DNA of 64,000 nucleotides from Tetrahymena thermophila SB210 (lineage: Eukaryota; Ciliophora; Oligohymenophorea; Hymenostomatida; Tetrahymenidae), in assembly GCF_000189635.1 (NCBI RefSeq), contig NW_002476346.1:96500-160499 (forward strand), read 5' to 3'. Every line of letters starts with the position of its first letter. The first letter of the stretch is position 1. The notes beneath the pieces are model-generated. The model was not told the DNA's origin. It did no database searches and saw only the letters and a program-made list of their open reading frames with translations. Below, one piece after another: positions 23,952 to 37,326 of this stretch. Position numbers and translations under genes: made by a program.

Positions 23952-26857
23952 AATACAATTTATAAATTTAATGATTTTTGTTCTATTTTTTGTTTTTTTT
24001 AACGAAATTTGATAATAATTAAAAGAAAGATATTTATTTTATTTCCTGATCTGATCTGATTAAGAAATATGTTTTGATTAAAAACGATCTTTTGATGAAT
24101 GCAATTACAATAAATCAAATTTGTAAATATATTTATTAAATTCATCTATAATATCTATTCATCATATTGATTCAATTTAGTGGTTGTAAGTGATAATTAA
24201 AATTCGTTTAGCTTTTGAAAATTTATAAGCAAAAACTTAAATCTTAATTTTATATTGTTGAATAATTATATTTTAAATTTTTTTTTTGGTGGTAGTGGAG
24301 AAGTTCAGGACTGAAACATGCAAAATAGAAGATTTAAATTAGTTTTTTTGAATCGAATAACATTTAAATGAAAAAATAATTGAATTTTTTTTAAACTTAA
24401 ATCTTCATAGTGTCTCTTAAGCTTTAGTCCTCATTTCTCAATAGGCATCTACAAATGACTTAAGTTTGCTTATATTTATGTTCCTAATCTTGTATATTTT
24501 GTTTAATCAATAGTAAAAAAAATTCTATGTAGCATAGCTTAAGAAATACACATACTAAGTAAATTGAATTGCTCATAAAGACTTATAAAAAGGAATTAAA
24601 TCTTATCTTGGGGCTCCATGAAATTAAAAAGCTTTTACAAACTATAATCAACCTTACCTAATCCATAAATTTGAATTGTCTCATTTAAATATTCACTACA
24701 AGCTTTCTAAATAAGTTAAATAATTTTTTGTTATTTATCATGTTAGGTATTCAACAAGTTTCCAGCTTAGACTAATAAACTATACTCTATTTTATTAAAT
24801 ATATAGATCAATAACATATTTAGGAAGTATAAAATTTAAATTATAATAGTTAACTAACTAATCAATATACGTTAAGTTTAAATTTACTTACTTCAATAGA
24901 TTAAAATAAAACACAAAAATAAATTAAAATATTTTTCATGTACTATATTGAATAAGTTTTCTAATAAATTTATTATTCATTTATCAAATAATATTTATTA
25001 CAATTTTAGTTAAATGAAGGTTTTATTTATTTTTTGTTTAGCTAAATTAAAAATAAGAGCGAGCATGCTTCATTAAACGAGTAACTAATTAAATTTTGCA
25101 ACAAAATTCGTTTACTAAATTAAGATTTTTTAGTTACATTAACAAAATAATAAAATCTGATTATGAATTTTTCAAATTTTTTTCTTTATTAAATTTTTTA
25201 ATTTAAAATATTGCTTAGCTTTTCTAGAAGTTTTGATTAATCTAGTTAACTAAAATAAATTCAGTAACCATAGTTTATTTTTCAAACAAGAAATTTAGTA
25301 TCTTTTAAAGAGTTTTAGATATCATAATAGTTGTTAAATATTATGATGAGTATTAACATCAAATAATTTATAATTTTCTAAAAGTATTGAATTTAAGTAA
25401 ATTTCTGGGCTGGGGATTTAAATACATACTGTAATTTATCCTAAGTGCTATTGACTGGGTACATATTGCCAGTGGAATTTCAATTAGTTTTTATTTTAGG
25501 TATCGAATAAATATAATAGGGGTATTGTGTTGGTTAAAGATTTTAGGTGCGTAGTGTCGATTTACCATATTTGGTATAACATGAATAATAAATATATTAG
25601 GTTTAAGATGTTAAATATTGATACTTTGACCAAAAAATATATATATAAATCAGATTTTTAATAAATAAATAAATAAATAAAAAATATATTTGATAATAAG
25701 TCAAATAAACCATGAAATTGTTGTATGGCATCTTGCTATAATTAGAGATATTATAAATATTCCTAAAATTACATAGCTAAAATAGAAAAATCTACTTATT
25801 AATATTATTTTATAATATTTAAGAACATTAACTACTAGGTTTTTTTCAAATATGACTAAATAAATAACTTGTCATCTCTAATTCCTACTATATATTTTTT
25901 TAAGTATATGTTTTAAATACAAATATTAAGTTTAAATAGTGAATGTTAAATTAATTTTTCTGTGATATCTCTTCATAGAACCAAATATATTAATTAATAT
26001 TTGATAATTAATTATTATATTTATTTGTTTTTTTTATCAATTTATAATTAATTAATTAAATTTCATAAATTGATATTCAATATTTTTTGAAAAAAAAAAT
26101 AAATGATATATTAGATTAAAAGATATATTAGATTAGAAGAAGTAATTATTAATTTTTTTATTAATATCCTTTAAATTTAAAAAAATTAATAAAAAAAGTT
26201 TAAAAGCTCTTCACTTTTATCTCATTAGGTTCTCCATATTTATCTTCGGTATATTTAATTAAAAAATATTATTTTTATTATTATTGATTTTTGTTAAAAC
26301 TAAAATTTTTTATCAATTTTAACTTAATTTTCATTTTAATTTTTGATAAATTATTATTCATTTTTTATTATTTGATATTTTTTCTTCATTTTTCCTATTA
26401 AAACTTACACTTAATAAAAGCTATTTATTTGTTTTACATTGTAATATTTTTAATTTAGAAAGTTAATTTAAAACATTATATTTCTTTTAATTTATTTGAT
26501 TTGTTTTCCTTATTCTTTTTATTATGATTTCTTATTTTTTCATTCGTTGCTGATTTTATTTATTAATCTTATCATATTTTTTCTTCGTATTTTACTCCTA
26601 ATTAACTAGAGTGAAATACCTATTTAATTTATCTCTTAATAACATTATAAATAAAGTTAATTTTTAGAAAGTATATAATATCTTTTTTTTTGAAATAAAT
26701 AAATTTTGAAAACCTAAGATGGAAAAAAATTCATAAAAAATATTTAAAATTTTAATTTTATAAAATGTATAAACTGGTATATAAAACTCGCTTTTTGTAA
26801 ATTTGTATGGTAACTTACTCTATTTAACGATATATTTTTTCATCAATATTTAAAAAG
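23952..26857. other. AKR 3' flank, AT-rich spacer and left flank of LRR gene B
   Basis: No gene is seen. 23952-25440 is the fullest version of the AKR 3' flank and ends in an ACATATTGCCAGTGGAAT block that also ends the flank at 17220. 25440-26270 is unique AT-rich sequence. 26270-26857 is homologous to 19650-20238, the left flank of LRR gene A. It includes a diverged intron copy and a possible 5' exon ending KLAFCKFVC, whose donor GTAACTTACTC (26810) would splice in phase 2 to the first LRR exon; no in-frame ATG was found. Confidence 0.45.
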
Positions 26858-29800
26858 TTCTAATTAAATTGATGATAAAGGTGCATCAGGCTTAGGTTCT
26901 ACTTTAGCAAATTGCATTAATCTCTTAAATTTGACACTTGACCTTGGGTAAAAACAGTTTATTGGTTTTTGATTGTGATATGTTTAATTATAAAAACTAA
27001 TTAAAAACAATAAAGCTGTTTTTTTTTTTTCTTATTAATGTGCTTGCTTTTTTTTGTTCTTTCTTTCCTAACTAATTAAGCACATCATTTTATTTTCAAC
27101 TTTTGTTTTATTATTAATTAATTAATCTTATAATTTCATATTTTTCTTCAATTTTTCCTTCTAATTAACTATTTAATGATAAATTTTTTCTTCAATATTT
27201 AAAAAGTTACAATTAAATTGATGCAATGGGTGCATCAGGCTTAGGTTCTGGTTTAGCAAATTGCATTAATCTCTCAAATTTGACACTTGACCTAAAGTAA
27301 AAACAGTTTATTTGTTTTTGATTGTAATATTTTTAATTATAAAAACTAATTTTCTTTTTTTTTTTCTAATTAAGCTGTTCATTTTATTTTCAACTTTTGC
27401 TTTTATTATTAATTAACTAATCTTATTATTTCATATTATTTCTTCATTTTTTCCTTCTTTCTAATTAACTATTTAATGATATATTTTTTCTTCAATATTT
27501 AAAAAGTTATAATTAAATTGGTGTAATGGGTGCATCAGGCTTAGGTTCTGCTTTAGGGAATTGCATTAATCTCTCAAATTTGACACTTGACCTTGCGTAA
27601 AATCAGTTTATTTGTTTTGGATTGTGATATTTTTAATTATAAAAACTAATTAAAAACAATAAAGCTCTTTTTTCTTTTTCTTTTTTTTTGTTCTTTCTTT
27701 AATAATTAAGCTCATAATTTTATTTTCAACTTTTGCTTTTATTATTAATTAATTAATCTTATTATTTCATATTTTTTCTTCATTTTTTCCTTCCAATTAA
27801 CTATTTAATGATATCTTTTTTCTTCAATATTTAAAAAGTTACAATTAAATTGGTGCAATAGGTGCATAAGGCTTAGGTTCTGCTTTAGCGAATTGCATTA
27901 ATCTCTCAAATTTGACACTTAACCTAGCGTAAAAACAGTTTATTCGTTTTTGATTGTGATATGTTTAATTATAAAAACTAATTTAAAAACAATAAAGCAG
28001 TTTTTTATTTTTTCTTATTAATGTGCTTGCTTTTTTTTGTTCTTTCTTTGCTAGCTAATTAAGCACATCATTTTATTTTCAACTTTTGCTTTTATTTTTT
28101 ATTAATTAATCTTATTATTTCATATTATTTCTTCATTTTTTCCTTCTTTCTAATTAACTATTTAAGATATATTTTTCCTTCAATATTTAAAAAGTGCAAA
28201 TTAAATTGGTGCAATGGGTGCATCAGGCTTAGGTTTTGCTATAGCAAATTGCATTAATCTCTCAAATTTGACACTTTACCTTGCGTAAAATCAGTTTATT
28301 TGTTTTGGATTGTGATATTTTTCATTATAAAAACTAATTAAAAACAATTAAGCTCTTTTTTCTTTTTCTTATTATTGTGCTTGCTTTTTTTTGTTTTTTG
28401 TTTTCTAGCTAATTAAGCTCATCATTTTATTATCAACTTTTGTTTTATTATTAATTAATTAATCTTATAATTTCAGATTTTTTCTTCAATTTTTCCTTCT
28501 AATTAACTATTTAATGATATATTTTTTCTTCAATATTTAAAAAGAGGAAATTAAATTGGTGATGAAGGTGTATCAGGCTTAGGTTCTGCTTTAGCAAATT
28601 GCATTAATCTCTCAAATTTGACACTTGATCTTGCGTAAAATCAGTTTATTTGTTTTGGATTGTGATATTTTTCATTATAAAAACTAATTAAAAACAATAA
28701 AGCTCTTTTTTCTTTTTCTTTTTTTTTTTGTTCTTTCTTTGCTAATTAAGTTCATCATTTTATTTTCAACTTTTGTTTTGTTATTAATTAATTAATTAAT
28801 CTTATTATTTCATAATTTTTCTTCATTTTTTCCTTCTAATTAACTATTTAATGATATATTTTTTCTTCAATATTTAAAAAGTTCTAATTAAATTGATGCA
28901 ATAGGTGCATCAGGCTTAGGTTCTGCTTTAGCAAATTGCATTAATCTCTCAAATTTGACACTTATTCTTAGGTAAAAATGGTTTATTTGTTTTGGATTGT
29001 GAAATTTTTAATTATAAAAATTAATTAAAAACAATAAAGCTCTTTTTTCTTTTTGTTATTATTGTGCTTGCTTTTTTTGTTTTTTCTTTGCTAATTAAGT
29101 TCATCATTTTATTTTCAACTTTTGCTTTTATTATTAATTAATTAATTTTATTATTTAATATCTTTTCTTCATTTTTTCCTTCTAATTAACTATTTTATGA
29201 TATATTTTTTCTTCAATATTTAAAAAGTAGAAATTAAATTGGTGATGAAGGTGCATCAGGCTTAGGTTCTGGTTTAGCAAATTGCATTAACCTCTCAAAT
29301 TTGAAACTTAACGTTAAGTAAAATCAGTTTATTTGTTTTGGATTGTGATATTTTTAATTATAAAAACTAATTAAAAACAATAAAGTTCTTTTTTCTTTTT
29401 CTTATTATTGTGCTTGCTTTTTTTTGTTTTTTCTTTGCTAACTAATTAAGCACATCATTTTATTTTAAACTTTTGCTTTTATTATTAATTAATTAATCTT
29501 ATTATTTCATATTTTTTCTTCATTTTTTCTTTCCTTCTAATTTACTATTTAATGATATATTTTTTCTTGAATATTTAAAAAGTTACAATTAAATTGGTGC
29601 AATGGGTGCATCAGGCTTAGGTTCTGGTTTAGCAAATTGCATTAATCTCTCAAATTTGACACTTGAACTTTTATAAAAACAATTTAATGTTTTAGGATTG
29701 TAATATTTTTAATTATAAAAACTAATTAAAAACAATAAAGCTCTTTTTTCTTTTTCTTTTTATTATGCTTGCTTTTTTTTGTTTATTCTTTGCTAGCTAA

Positions 29801-31717
29801 TTAAGCTCATCATTTTATTTTCAACTTCTGTTTTGATTTTTTATTAATTAATATATGATTTCATATTTTTTCTTCATTTTTTCCTTCTTTCTAATTAACT
29901 ATTTAATGATATATTTTTCCTTCAATATTTAAAAAGTGCAAATTAAATTGGTGCAATGGGTGCATCAGGCTTAGGTTCTGCTTTAGCAAATTGCATTAAT
30001 CTCTCTAATTTGACACTTAACCTTAAGTAAAAACAGTTTATTTGTTTTGGATTGTGATATTTTTAATTATAAAAACTAATTAAAATCAAAAAGCTCTTTT
30101 TTCTTTTTCTTTTTATTGTGTTTGCTTTTTTTTGTTTTTTCTTTGCTAATTAAGCACATCATTTTATTTTCAACTTTTGTTTTATTATTAATTAATTAAT
30201 CTTATTATTTCATATTTTTTCCTTCTAATTAACTATTTAATGATATATTTTTTCTTCAATATTTAAAAAGTGAAAATTCAATTGGTGCAATGGGTGCATC
30301 AGGCTTAGGTTCTGGTTTAGCAAATTGCATTAATCTCTCAAATTTGACACTTACCCTAAAGTAAAAACAGTTTATTTGTTTTGGATTGTGATATTTTAAA
30401 CTATTAAATTTAATATAAAACAAAAAAGCTCTTTTTTCTTTTTCTTATTATTGTGCTTGCTTTTTTTTGTTTTTTATTTGCTAATTAAGTTCATCATTTT
30501 ATTTTCAACTTTTGCTTTTATTATTAATTAATTAATCTTATTATTTAATATTTTTTCTTCATTTTTCCCTTCTAATTAACTATTTAATGATATATTTTTT
30601 CTTCAATATTTAAAAAGTAAAAATTAAATTGGTGATAAAGGCGCATCAAGCTTAGGTTCTGGTTTAGCAAATTGCATTAATCTCGCTAATTTGACACTTG
30701 AACTTTAGTAAATACAGTTTATTTGTTTTGGATTGTGATATTTTAAATTATAAAAACTAATTAAAAACAATAAAGCTCTTTTTTCTTTTTCTTATTATTG
30801 TGCTTGCTTTTTTTTGTTTTTTCTTTGCTAACTAATTAAGCACATCATTTTATTTTCAACTTTTGCTTTTATTATTAATTAATTAATCTTATTATTTCAT
30901 ATTATTTATTCATTTTTTCCTTCTAATTAACTATTTAATGATATATTTTTTCTTCAATATTTAAAAAGTTCTAATTAAATTGGTGCAATTGGGGCATCAG
31001 GCTTAGGTTCTGGTTTAACAAATTGCATTAATCTCTCAAATTTGACACTTAACCTTAGGTAAAAACAGTTTATTTGTTTTGGATTGTGATATTTTTAATT
31101 ATAAAAACTAATTAAAAACAATAAAATTTTTTTTTCTTTTTCTTATTATTGTGCTTGCTTTTATTTGTTTTTTTTTTACTAATAAAGTTCATCATTTTAT
31201 TTTTAACTTTTGTTTAATTATTAATTAATTAATCTTATTATTTAATATTTTTTCTTCATTTTTTCCTTCTAATTAACTATTTTATGATATATTTTTTGTT
31301 CAATATTTAAAAAGTGAAAATTAAATTGGTACAATGGGTGCATCAGGCTTAGGTTCTAGTTTAGCAAATTGCATTAATCTCTCAAATTTGACACTTACCC
31401 TAAAGTAAAAACAGTTTATTTGTTTTGGATTGTGATATTTTAAACTATTAAATTTAATATAAAACAAAAAAGCTCATTGAATTTATTTGATAGCTTTTAT
31501 TAATTTTAATTATTTATCTTTTTATTGCACTAATATTATTTTATTTATTAATTTAAAGAATAATTTTTAATTTAAAAGTTTATACTATTTTGATATTTAT
31601 TTAAAATTTACACAAATTTATTATAAAAGTTTTAGCTTAATAAATGGATCGTAAGAATTCAAAGTATTAAGCAAGTGTTATAAATCAAAAAGATTAGTTG
31701 TCTTTGATTTATAATGA
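26858..31717 (+). CDS. Leucine-rich-repeat gene B with 14 tandem 90-bp LRR exons
   Basis: The LRR exons are 26858-26947, 27207-27296, 27507-27596, 27839-27928, 28195-28284, 28545-28634, 28882-28971, 29228-29317, 29583-29672, 29937-30026, 30271-30360, 30618-30707, 30969-31058 and 31315-31404. The terminal exon is 31636-31717, ending at TGA. Each LRR exon is 90 bp, flanked by phase-2 introns, and encodes one 30-residue repeat with core GASGLGS-LANCINLSNLTL. The product would carry about 420 residues of ribonuclease-inhibitor-like LRR solenoid and a basic C-terminal tail (FKVLSKCYKSKRLVVF). No in-frame TGA occurs in any module. The ninth exon has lost its donor (GT to AT). Further N-terminal exons, if any, were not identified. 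The protein family is clear; the function is unknown. Confidence 0.78.
26948..31404 (+). repeat. Tandem exon-intron repeat array B, period about 343 bp, 14 units
   Basis: The introns are 259, 210, 242, 266, 260, 247, 256, 265, 264, 244, 257, 261 and 256 bp, then 231 bp before the terminal exon. They share a fixed order of blocks: GTAAAAACAGTTTATTTG, a GATATTTTTAATTATAAAAACTAA-like block, pyrimidine tracts, TTCAACTTTTGCTTTTATTA and CAATATTTAAAAAG. Short units lack part of the pyrimidine-rich middle. The last intron belongs to a different type shared with gene A. Confidence 0.87.
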
Positions 31718-33056
31718 TAAATAACTGGTGTAAAAAGGATGAATAAATATAAAATATTTAAATAATATTATATATTTTATTATTTAATATTTTGAAAAAG
31801 TGTTATTAACCTTAATATAAATAGATAGATAGATTTTATTATTGATTTTATATTTATAAATATCAATAATATTTTTATAAGTAAATAAATTATTTATAAA
31901 AAATAAAAAAACTAAATTTACTTAAATAAATTAAATCCTCTTAAGCAAACACTCTGTTTCTCCAAAAACGATCAAATAATTTGAAATTTTTAATGTTATA
32001 TTCAGTGATTAAAAAGACGGGGAGGGGGGGGTTCGGAAAAATCGGAAGAATCCGATATATTTTTTAAGAGATCGGAAAACTCTACACAAAAATTGTAAAT
32101 ATTTTGAACCCATACAACCTGCCTACCTACCTAACTACCAACCAACCATATATTATTATATATTTTGTATTTTATTCTTATTTTACTTAACTCAATAATA
32201 TTTACTTTAAAAAAATTGAAATTCACTTTGTAAAATTTTTTAAAAAATTAATAAAAAAATGACACAATTTAAAGTTAGTGATTTCTATATCAAAATTTTT
32301 GATTATGCCTTATGATATATTTAAATCTCATTTTACAAATTAAATATTTTGAATTCAATAATTAATTAAATATTTTGTATTTTTTATAATTTATTGTTAA
32401 ATATTTGATTATGCTAATATTAATTAAATCATTAAGAAATTTATTTAAAAGCAATTTAATAAAGAACATGCTAAATAAATGAATGATGCATTCGATTAGC
32501 TAGGATTTTATATTTAATTTATTTATAAATAAATGGAATTAGTAGTTAATAGATATATTTTTTATTTAATGAAATAGAACTCTTTTTGAAAAAAGATAAT
32601 TAATTAAATATATTACATTTTTTATAAGTATTTGATTATGCTAAAATTAATTCAAACCATTATTTATGAAATTGATTTAAAAAAAAATTTAATAAAAAAA
32701 TAATGCATTTGATTAGTTAGAAATATGATATTTCATTTATTTGTATATCATAAGAATTTAGTAATCTTTTTTGATTGATTGATTAATTAATTAGTTAGAA
32801 ATGTGATATATATTTTTTAATAAATTTAATATTCTTTTTGAGAAAGACATTAATCAATCAATCTATTAATTTATGCTTAAAGTTTGTATTTATTTAGTTA
32901 GTTGAATTATATGTTATTTTTATTATAACTATTAAATAAGTTATTGCTATATTAAATAAATTAATTCGATATTAACGTATAATTAAGAATATCCAAATAA
33001 TTAAATAAACAAATACATATTCAATTAATTACTTTTTTTTACTTTCTTTTCTAAAA
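31718..33056. other. AT-rich spacer with a G-run
   Basis: No gene is seen. It contains the end of the LRR 3' flank (to about 31880), the G-rich sequence around 32019-32090, CCTACCTACC/ACCAACCAACC tetranucleotide runs near 32120-32150, and a long sequence of AT only. Confidence 0.5.
32016..32095. other. G-run with TCGGAA repeats
   Basis: GGGG-A-GGGGGGGG at 32019-32031 is the longest G run in the window, followed by TTCGGAAAAATCGGAAGAATCCGATA and another ATCGGAAAA at about 32075. The ATCGGAAGAATCCGAT part is nearly palindromic. The role is unknown. Confidence 0.6.
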
Positions 33057-35387
33057 ATGAGTAAGAAGGGCAGAGATTTATCTTTTAAATAATTTTAAAA
33101 TCAAAGATACAAAGTAAATTGTTTTATAGACTAAGAACAAAAGAAGCAAATTAATTCTATGCCAACTGGCAAAGTTGTTAACTCTCAAGCAAAAGCAAGT
33201 AACGAAAGCGTTAATGAGAAAAAAATGATGTCTTACAAATCCTACTTATAAGAAGAGCAAGAATAATATTTTAGTGATTTGAATATGGACAACGTATATT
33301 TTGAAACAAAAAGAGTAGACTAAGAATTTTAAGAGTATCAGTAAAAATCAGATAGAGAAGATAATCCATCTAGATAAAAGATGTTAAGAAGTATTGAGAG
33401 TAGGTAAAATTCATAAAAGTAATTAAAAGGTAAATAGAATTAGAAATAGGTAAATGCCCTGAATGCTAACACTGAGATTTCAGAAAAAAAAGTCATGAAA
33501 TTTTTAAAATATACCATAAGAAATTCTTAAAATTGTTAGCCATATATTGAAAGATAAAGAGCTTATACTCTTGTAAATGAACCATTAAGAGACGAATCTC
33601 CTACTCTTAAAAAGTTAAAAACTGAGATTGGAAATGAAAGAGTTTCTCAAAAAAATCCTGTTTAGCAAGAGAATTATAGGTCAACTAATTAAAATTTTTT
33701 TAGGCCCTAGCAAAATCAAAGAGAAGAACATCATTATTATCTGAACCATGCTAAAAAAGACATCAAAATTAGCACTTAAGCTTTATGCTTTGAAAATATA
33801 AATTAAAATTCAGGATCTGAATCTGCTACCAATAGCGGTGGCTTCGAAACGAATTTTAAATTTGTTTAGCCATAAAGAAGGAAAAGCTTGATAAACAATA
33901 ATAATATTACCTAAAATAGCTTCAATAATACAAATAATAATTCTAATGGTACTAATCATTATAAAAATGAATTACAATCAAGTTATATGTAGAGATTCTT
34001 TATTCCAAAGTTAAGACTAAACTGTCAATCTAGCTAATAGCAAAAAAGGTAAATGAATATTTCTTCATCTGTGAATAGGATAAGGGCATATACTGTAACA
34101 ACAGCATAAATTTAGGCAAACAAAGTTACTCACGATTAAATGAATCAAACTGATATCTTAAAAACCTAAGAAAATGAAAATTCCATGTCATTATTAGATA
34201 AATTTAATAATTAGAGAGCGATTCAAATAAAGGAAGTAGAATTATGCTTACCTTAAGAGTCCTTGATGTAAGAATACAATTTTATCACAAAAGATTCTTC
34301 AAAAAGTAATAAATTTACGAATAGCAACCAGCCATTTAACACATTTTACTCCAATAAACAATCAAAAAACATATAAACAGAAAATATGTACCTTCCTATG
34401 CAAAAAAAGGAGAATATCAGAAACTCTTAAAATTATAATTCTCAAAAGGAAAGCTCATCCGACTCAGAAAGAAGGTCTGCGATGCAATAATCATAACTTT
34501 CTCATAGAGATCTTATTTCTGCAACAAGCCAGTCAACTCTTCATCAACAAAAGCAGTTTTAAATCAACAAATTAACATTTTAAAAAAACCCATTTTTCTA
34601 TTAAAGTGTAAAAAATAATCCATCATTAATAAACTATGTAGAAAAAAACAACACTTAAATAAAATAAATTTAAAATATTAACCAATAAACTTGTCAAGAA
34701 ACCTAAATTATGACTGAGAGATAGAAATCTTTTTCAGTAAATTCTCTCTCTAATTGCAACTAAGTTGATAAGTAATCAAAAACCAAATAATCACATTAAG
34801 AAAATCAAGAAGAAATTGAATACTTAAAAAGTGATAATTAATAGTAAATTCATTAAATAAAATAATAATAGAACGAAAGTTAATATTAGCAAAACGATTA
34901 ATAGTAATAATTTAATCGAAGTGGTATTTTGAAGGAGCATGATCTAAATTAGAAGCAAAATAGCACTCATTAAAGATAATTTTAAGAAAATACTCTTAAA
35001 AAACCTCTTAAAATTTATAGTAACGTTCAATAAATCTTACTACCATTAAAGCCAGCTGAAGAATTATAAAAAACGAAAGCACTTGACCTTACAACTCTTT
35101 CAAGGATTTAAATAAATGGTGAAAAGGGAAATCATTTGTTAAAGAAATAATTTAAAAGAACATTAAATATTTCTAATTATAATAATGAAAACTGTCTTTA
35201 AGAATAAAATACATCACTGTTATAACAGAACTAACAGCAAAAATTAAATTAAATTAATGGAGAAAAACTTAATATTATAAACCCTTTAAAATAATTAAAA
35301 ATGATTTACTAACCATTCTAAGTCACAGTAAAGAATGTAAAAAATGGGAATTATAATATGGAAAATAATTTAAACTTTTACAGTTGA
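33057..35387 (+). CDS. Asn/Gln/Ser-rich protein of 776 aa, unrecognised
   Basis: This single open frame of 777 codons contains about 80 TAA/TAG Gln codons and no TGA until the end, far longer than chance allows. The composition is dominated by Asn, Gln, Ser and Lys, with homopolymeric stretches such as NNNNITQNSFNNTNNNSNG near residue 300 and Gln-rich runs near residues 590-620. No membrane segment, signal peptide or known domain is visible. Better-ordered parts are at 60-110 (SYKSYLQEEQEQYF, FETKRVDQEFQEYQ) and 650-720 (KPLKIYSNVQQILLPLKPAEE). It starts at the first ATG after a purely AT-rich leader. It may be a regulatory or scaffold protein; function cannot be assigned. Confidence 0.85.
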
Positions 35388-37326
35388 TTTTAAAAATTAT
35401 AAAAATATTAAAATTACTTTTTAAATTTAAAAGAAAAGCTATTAACAATTTTATTAAATTTTTTGAAAACTCTTTATACCATAAATGTTATTAAAAAGCC
35501 ATATATTTTTTGTATATATTAAAGATTTTTTAAATTATTTATTACATAAAAAAGATAGCAATTAATTATAATTGAAAATTTTGTAATAACTTTGAATTAA
35601 CTAAAATAAATTTTTAAATAATCTAAAATAAAAAAAACAAATTAATTATTAACCGATAAAAATAAATCATATTTATTAAAGAAATTTATTATTTTAAAAT
35701 ATCGAATTTGTATTTAATTTGTGATTTTTTCATTTTCTACTTCGTTTATTTATTTATTTTAGAGATTTAAAGCTCAAAACATGTAGCTAGATCGAAAAAA
35801 ATTATTGTTTATTTAGCAGAATTTACAAAATAAATTTAAAGAAATTTATTTTAATAATTTTATTAATTATTAAAAAGTAGGAAAAATTATTTTAGTATCA
35901 AAAGAATATTTACATATCCAAAAACAATATTTAAGTATATTGTTATTTCACTTTAAATAAAAGATTAATCAAGTTAAGTTTAATTTTGGATTAAAAATAT
36001 GAAAGATATTAGGATTAATTATTATGTTTTTGAAAAATATAAATTTATCGATGAAATATACACCAAGGAAAAATCAAAAAAAAAAGAAAAAGATAAGTTA
36101 TTCGATCAAAGAGCTAAAGACTTTTACCTTACTGATCAATAAAAATATAGAAAGAAAGAATATTTTCATCAATATTTTCTTGATTAAATAAATTCAATCA
36201 GACTAAAATTAATTTTATTTATTTTTAAAGATAATTATTCTTTATTTTTTACATTTGAGTAACATAGTATGTAATTTTACCTATTTTAAGTTATTGCCAA
36301 TTATTGAATATTATTTTATTTAATAATAACTTTACTGCATAAAAAGAGACGTAGATACAACTTGCTATTTTCTTTATTATGAAAAAACAATATAAATTAT
36401 TTCAATTCAAGAAGTAAAAATAATATCCTGATTTATTAAGGGAGTGGTGAGCAAAAAAATTTTTTTTCTTAGTCGAGGAACTGAAAAAACCAATTATTTA
36501 CTTTTTTTTTAATTATAGATAATAAAAATTAGATATCAAGACAATGTATTTTTCTTTTTTGAATATAAAGAGAAAAAAGTTTTTATGAACTAAAGATACT
36601 TGTTATTCATAAAAAGTTTTTCCTTTTTCAAAAAAATATATTTCTAAAGTATTTTTGTTCTATATTGATAATAGTAAAAGAGTAAAATTATAACTTTTTT
36701 CTTAAAAATATCAAATATTTAATTAGATGTTATTTAAATATTGAATTAATAATAAAATTATTTACTATAAAAAAAAATTAATATCAATTTTAAAATAAGA
36801 ATCTGAAATAAATTTAGATTATTTTAAAATATAATTAATTGCAAACTTTACAAGTCATAAAAAGAAATAATTTAATTGGATTATTTTTTATAAGGCATTC
36901 TGACAAGATATTTACAATTTAATTTGCTTCATTTAATGTAAATTTCATTCAGATTTTGAAAACAAGTAGAATTGATTACAGATAAATAAAAATAATAATA
37001 TCTTACTATTTCCTTCTTAATATTTATCCAAATTAATTTGATAATTAAAGCTTTATTCATGTTATTGAATTTGTAAGCGTTTTTTTATCTAATCTGCAAA
37101 AGCTTGAACAAAGAGTAATATTTATGTCAAATTCTATGCTCTATAAATAATATGGAGATATTTATTTTTTATAAGAAGGAGTAAAAAATAAATATATTTT
37201 TTTGATTAAAAAGTAATTTAGTAAACAATAAATTTTCTAAATTTTTTAACCAATAAAAAAAGCAATAAATAAATAAACAAATATAATTAATCGACCTAAT
37301 CTTACTATTTATATTTTCTAGCAACT
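35388..37326. other. AT-rich intergenic spacer with a possible 5'-UTR intron
   Basis: This is mostly non-coding. Just before the next gene, GTAAAAAATAAATAT at about 37180 and TTTTCTAG at 37320 would make a good GT-AG intron ending five bases before the ATG at 37327. The upstream exon would be 5' UTR, because every reading that splices an upstream ATG into it runs out of frame. Confidence 0.4.
35999..36307 (+). CDS. Possible small Lys-rich protein, 102 aa
   Basis: This frame runs from ATG to TGA with a locally higher GC content than the spacer. Its first 60 residues are charged (EKYKFIDEIYTKEKSKKKEK, then DQRAKDFYLTDQQKYRKKEY) and look protein-like; the rest is AT-driven. Frames of this length arise by chance when only TGA is a stop, and no family was recognised. 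Confidence 0.25.

Noticed and set aside
20466..31404. Reading the 345-bp arrays as non-coding satellite or centromeric DNA
   Set aside because: A fixed 90-bp segment in each unit encodes an LRR in constant phase with splice sites at both ends and no TGA, which satellite DNA would not keep.
32100..32160. Possible chromosome breakage sequence near ACCAACCAACC
   Set aside because: It lacks the full 15-base Tetrahymena consensus; it is only a tetranucleotide run.
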